In this document: positions 61,241 to 64,000 of the stretch, one piece after another | Numbering within the stretch: the first letter of the stretch is position 1 | Layout of the letters: each line of letters opens with the position of its first letter | Assembly: GCA_029465975.1 (NCBI GenBank) | Contig: CM055728.1 | Span: forward strand, 6,408,261 to 6,472,260 | Length of the DNA: 64,000 nt | Reading direction: 5' to 3' | Origin: Dallia pectoralis | Taxonomy: Eukaryota; Chordata; Actinopteri; Esociformes; Umbridae | Position numbers and translations under genes: made by a program | Notes under the pieces: generated by a model | The model's input: the letters and a program-made list of their open reading frames with translations, nothing else | Told to the model about the DNA's origin: nothing | Database searches by the model: none

Positions 61241-62340
61241 TTCTTCTTATTTCGTCTTATTTATTCTTGTTGTTTATACACCTTGTGGGTCAGGGAAATG
61301 GCTAAAAAAATAGGAGAAGACTAGCATTTTGTAGTTGAATTCTTCATTGTACAGATTATAAAGATATATTTTAAAAAAAGAATGAATTCTTATTGTTCAC
61401 GTTGAATGGCATTCAAAACTACTTCCTGCAAAAGACTGCTTCTTTCTTATAGGCTATACAAGCACTATCTCTAAAAAATCTTACATGCACACCATGCAGT
61501 ACCTTTACCATTTACAATGATCATAATAAACCTTCAGTTTATTGTAGAAAACAATTATAAACATGTGTTGTAATAAAAACAAGCTGTGTACACTAATTAC
61601 ATGCCCTGTAATCTGCCCTGTGCAAAAGAAACACCCAGATGTTCACCACGTTTGTGATGAATGACAGGTTGTTTATTTGTGCAAAATGGATTTGTGGTTT
61701 AACATTCAACTAAGCAGTTTTTTTACAGGTTTGGGGAAGGCAGGTGATTTTCCCTTAAACCAAAAGGACCATACAGAATGGTATATGCTATCCAAGGGTT
61801 TAACGGAGGATTTGCAATGGCTTCAGTAGCTAGCTGAGTTAGTAAAAAAACACACTTAAAAAAACACACTACCCAAAACACAATTTCGCAATTTTCATTT
61901 TCTTCCATGTTATGCAATGTTGCAAAATAGCATTTGAAACTGACTCTGACATATTCTTTACAAACATCCAAGTTGGAGACACATATGGGATAGATAAAAG
62001 CACTACTAGGTATGACTATAACCACACAAACCATGCCTTCACAGAGCTCGTAGAGGGTGGTTTTTAAAAATGTGACATTGGAGAGCAATCTTAGTGTTAG
62101 GGGCCTCATACTTTTTTTAGTATGCCCTTGCTTGAATACTATTTTAGTAATTGTAGCCATGAATTTAGGACTTCTAATATAGCGTTATATCCGGTGATAT
62201 ATTTTAATTAAAAATAAGTATTTACCTTCAATTGAAGGCTTTTTTCTTTTACGCTTATAGTTAAAATATTGTCTATTATATGTTTTAATATTTTAACTTA
62301 CAGTTGCCATTTATTACTATACGTTTATTAAAGTCAGGGG
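61241..62340. other. AT-rich flank of the piggyBac remnant, nothing certain
   Basis: A 145-codon minus-strand frame at 61723-62160 has no family features I recognise. It may be part of a mobile element or chance. Confidence 0.3.
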
Positions 62341-62502
62341 CGTCCGTTTGTGACCTTTGTCTCTCGGCGCGGGTCAGGTAGGAAAAGAGGGAGGAGTTAA
62401 ACCCCATACAGTGGGCGGTACCAGACAGCCGAGAACACACGGGCAGAGAGGCGTGGCTCCTGCTCCTCTGTACCATCATCACCGACCTGACACACATCTA
62501 CA

Positions 62503-62590
62503 CACACGGATCCTGACACACATCTACACACACGGATCCTGACACACATATACACACACGGATCCTGACACACATCTACACACACGGATC
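62503..62590 (+). repeat. 26-bp tandem repeat in the leader of the putative SAMD10
   Basis: CACACGGATCCTGACACACA with a following TCTACA is repeated about 3.5 times, each copy with a BamHI-type GGATCC. It lies 80-160 bases upstream of the proposed ATG, so it may be in the 5' UTR. Confidence 0.8.
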
Positions 62591-62666
62591 TCTACCAACC
62601 AGCTACAGAAAAGCAATGGGAGCCAATTGCTGATCAGCCACGGAGAGATTCACACTGAGACCGAGT

Positions 62667-62679
62667 ATGGCTGTGGACG
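62667..62679 (+). CDS. First coding exon of a plus-strand gene, probably SAMD10
   Basis: ATG GCT GTG GAC G is followed by a strong donor GTGAGTGCG (phase 1). Only Met-Ala-Val-Asp and one base of the next codon are visible; the rest would lie beyond the window. In human, SAMD10 is the divergent neighbour of PRPF6 and contains a V-D-A-T-A-H-F motif near its N-terminus; a G followed by C-N in the next exon would give M-A-V-D-A. Position and strand fit. The 5' leader from about 62.35 kb is GC-richer and holds a 26-bp tandem repeat. The SAMD10 name is inference from synteny and five codons. Confidence 0.4.
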
Positions 62680-64000
62680 GTGAGTGCGCTGGTTTATTAA
62701 TGCATTTACTAATAAAAAAAAACCCGTCTGTCTGTTATAAAATGTAGTATCGCTGTATTATATATAGACTGGCAATATTAGTTGCATCAATAAGGAGTCC
62801 TTCTGTTCCCAGATCATCACTCGGGCATGTGATGTAAACATAATCTGCGCTAAACTGACCTTTGCATTCATTTGATTGTAATAATATCAATAATCTGGGT
62901 GACTGGTCAGATATTATTTGTTGTCTGTACTTTGAGGACAATTTCTACACAAGTTTGGAGTGGCAATATGTGTTGGTCATTGTAGATACGCATGCATGAT
63001 TTGTTTCAGTTAGTATATAAAGTTATGTTTCTGTAGACTGGTTCAATGTCATGACTCAACTACACATGGACGTTACTGTATATTGACACACATATCCAGA
63101 TCGTATTGCATGTAGGCGTATGTTTTTATGTTATTTATTCAGGCTTCATTACACCATGTCTGTCTATAAGATGTGCGGGACACTAGTCAGATGACATGGT
63201 GGTGCTGAAAGGAAAGCAGGAGTATGGAGGATATAGTAGCTCTGTTGTTGAAATGTTTACAGAAGTGCTCTTAGATTTAATAATACATTTGTTCGATTTG
63301 AAATGGTTCTGGTTATATATTGGCATGTCAATACAATGATGATATATTTGCCAGGTTAATGGAATATCACAATACCCCAATACTCCATAGCTGTGTTGGG
63401 GATTAATTGAAACAACTAGTCTTTACATACCAGTAGCTATAATCTGCATCATATGGTGACATTAAGTCTATTTAAGTTTCCAGACGTGTCGCTGTTATGT
63501 TAACCTCTTCTTGCTATATTGCAAGTGTGTGAATTAACCCTTACAGTGACTGCCTCAACACTGTGCCCATATATATAGCCTTATTGTGTCTCCCTCTAAC
63601 TTCCTGTTTATTCTTTATATGGATGCAAGTGGCAGTGTGGGATGTGTCGCTGACATACATGCTTCTATTATTACAAGAAAAAGTCCAACGCACTTAACAT
63701 ATGCAATTGTTTTAAGATAAATTTAGCTTAGATCATTTTGTATTATGATATTGAGTTGTATGACCTATATGTAGCTATAATATTTGTTATTGTTTGGGCC
63801 GGTACTGTGCTCATTATTCCAGCGTCCTAGAGCAAAACCAAATATGTATTTTAGACATTTTATTGAACGGCTTATAGAACATATTATTTATATCGTTTAG
63901 CTCCAGATTGTAATTTATTCAGTGTTTATTTGTCACGTCTTGAATTGTCTCTTAAAGTACCAGATGTCCAGATAAGTAATTATTAAATATCAGCTGAAAG
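62680..64000 (+). other. First intron of the putative SAMD10 gene
   Basis: Starts with the GTGAGTGCG donor and runs past the window end. AT-rich, no repeat array and no second exon seen. Confidence 0.35.

Overview
The window is vertebrate, almost certainly teleost, DNA: intron-split genes, many hAT, Tc1/mariner and piggyBac remnants, LINE tails, and an exceptional load of tandem repeats. Several transposon fragments resemble families I know from salmonid and pike genomes (a Sleeping Beauty-type Tc1, a hAT element ending in AGAGGTCGACCGATTA, a repeat near 14.4 kb), so an esociform or salmoniform fish is my best guess. This rests on memory, not a search. One assembly gap of exactly 500 N lies at 5548-6047.

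Three genes can be read exon by exon, all on the minus strand. AAR2 (12362-14146; three coding exons, 386 aa) encodes a U5 snRNP assembly factor that binds PRPF8. At 18627-20683 is a small secreted-protein gene that I match to human C20orf204; all of its introns are phase 0 and its protein is short, Cys-containing and led by a signal peptide. PRPF6 (24743-49180; 21 coding exons, about 998 aa) encodes the U5/tri-snRNP bridging protein. Every PRPF6 exon, phase and splice site could be followed, with one anomaly: a 2-nt insertion in exon 17 that breaks the frame. At 62667 a plus-strand first coding exon (M-A-V-D, then a donor) is probably SAMD10, which lies divergently next to PRPF6 in human. The order SAMD10 / PRPF6 / C20orf204 therefore matches human 20q13.33, with AAR2 as the extra neighbour.

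Region by region: 1-12 kb is gene-free, with minisatellites, a hAT element carrying a perfect target duplication, the gap, a piggyBac N-terminal fragment, two arrays of a ~135-bp exon-like repeat, and LINE and Tc1 pieces. 12-21 kb holds AAR2, a 50-bp satellite, a complete but dead Tc1 element and the C20orf204-like gene. 21-24.7 kb is mostly 35-bp and 44-bp arrays. 24.7-49.2 kb is PRPF6, whose introns are filled by unrelated tandem arrays, several starting within a few bases of a 5' splice site. 49.2-62.6 kb is intergenic, with polypurine and polypyrimidine tracts, a degraded Tc1, a LINE tail, long CA runs and a piggyBac C-terminal fragment. 62.6-64 kb is the first exon and intron of the putative SAMD10.

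Functionally, AAR2 and PRPF6 both serve U5 snRNP and tri-snRNP formation; the small secreted protein between them is unrelated to splicing. No prokaryotic, CRISPR or operon features are present.
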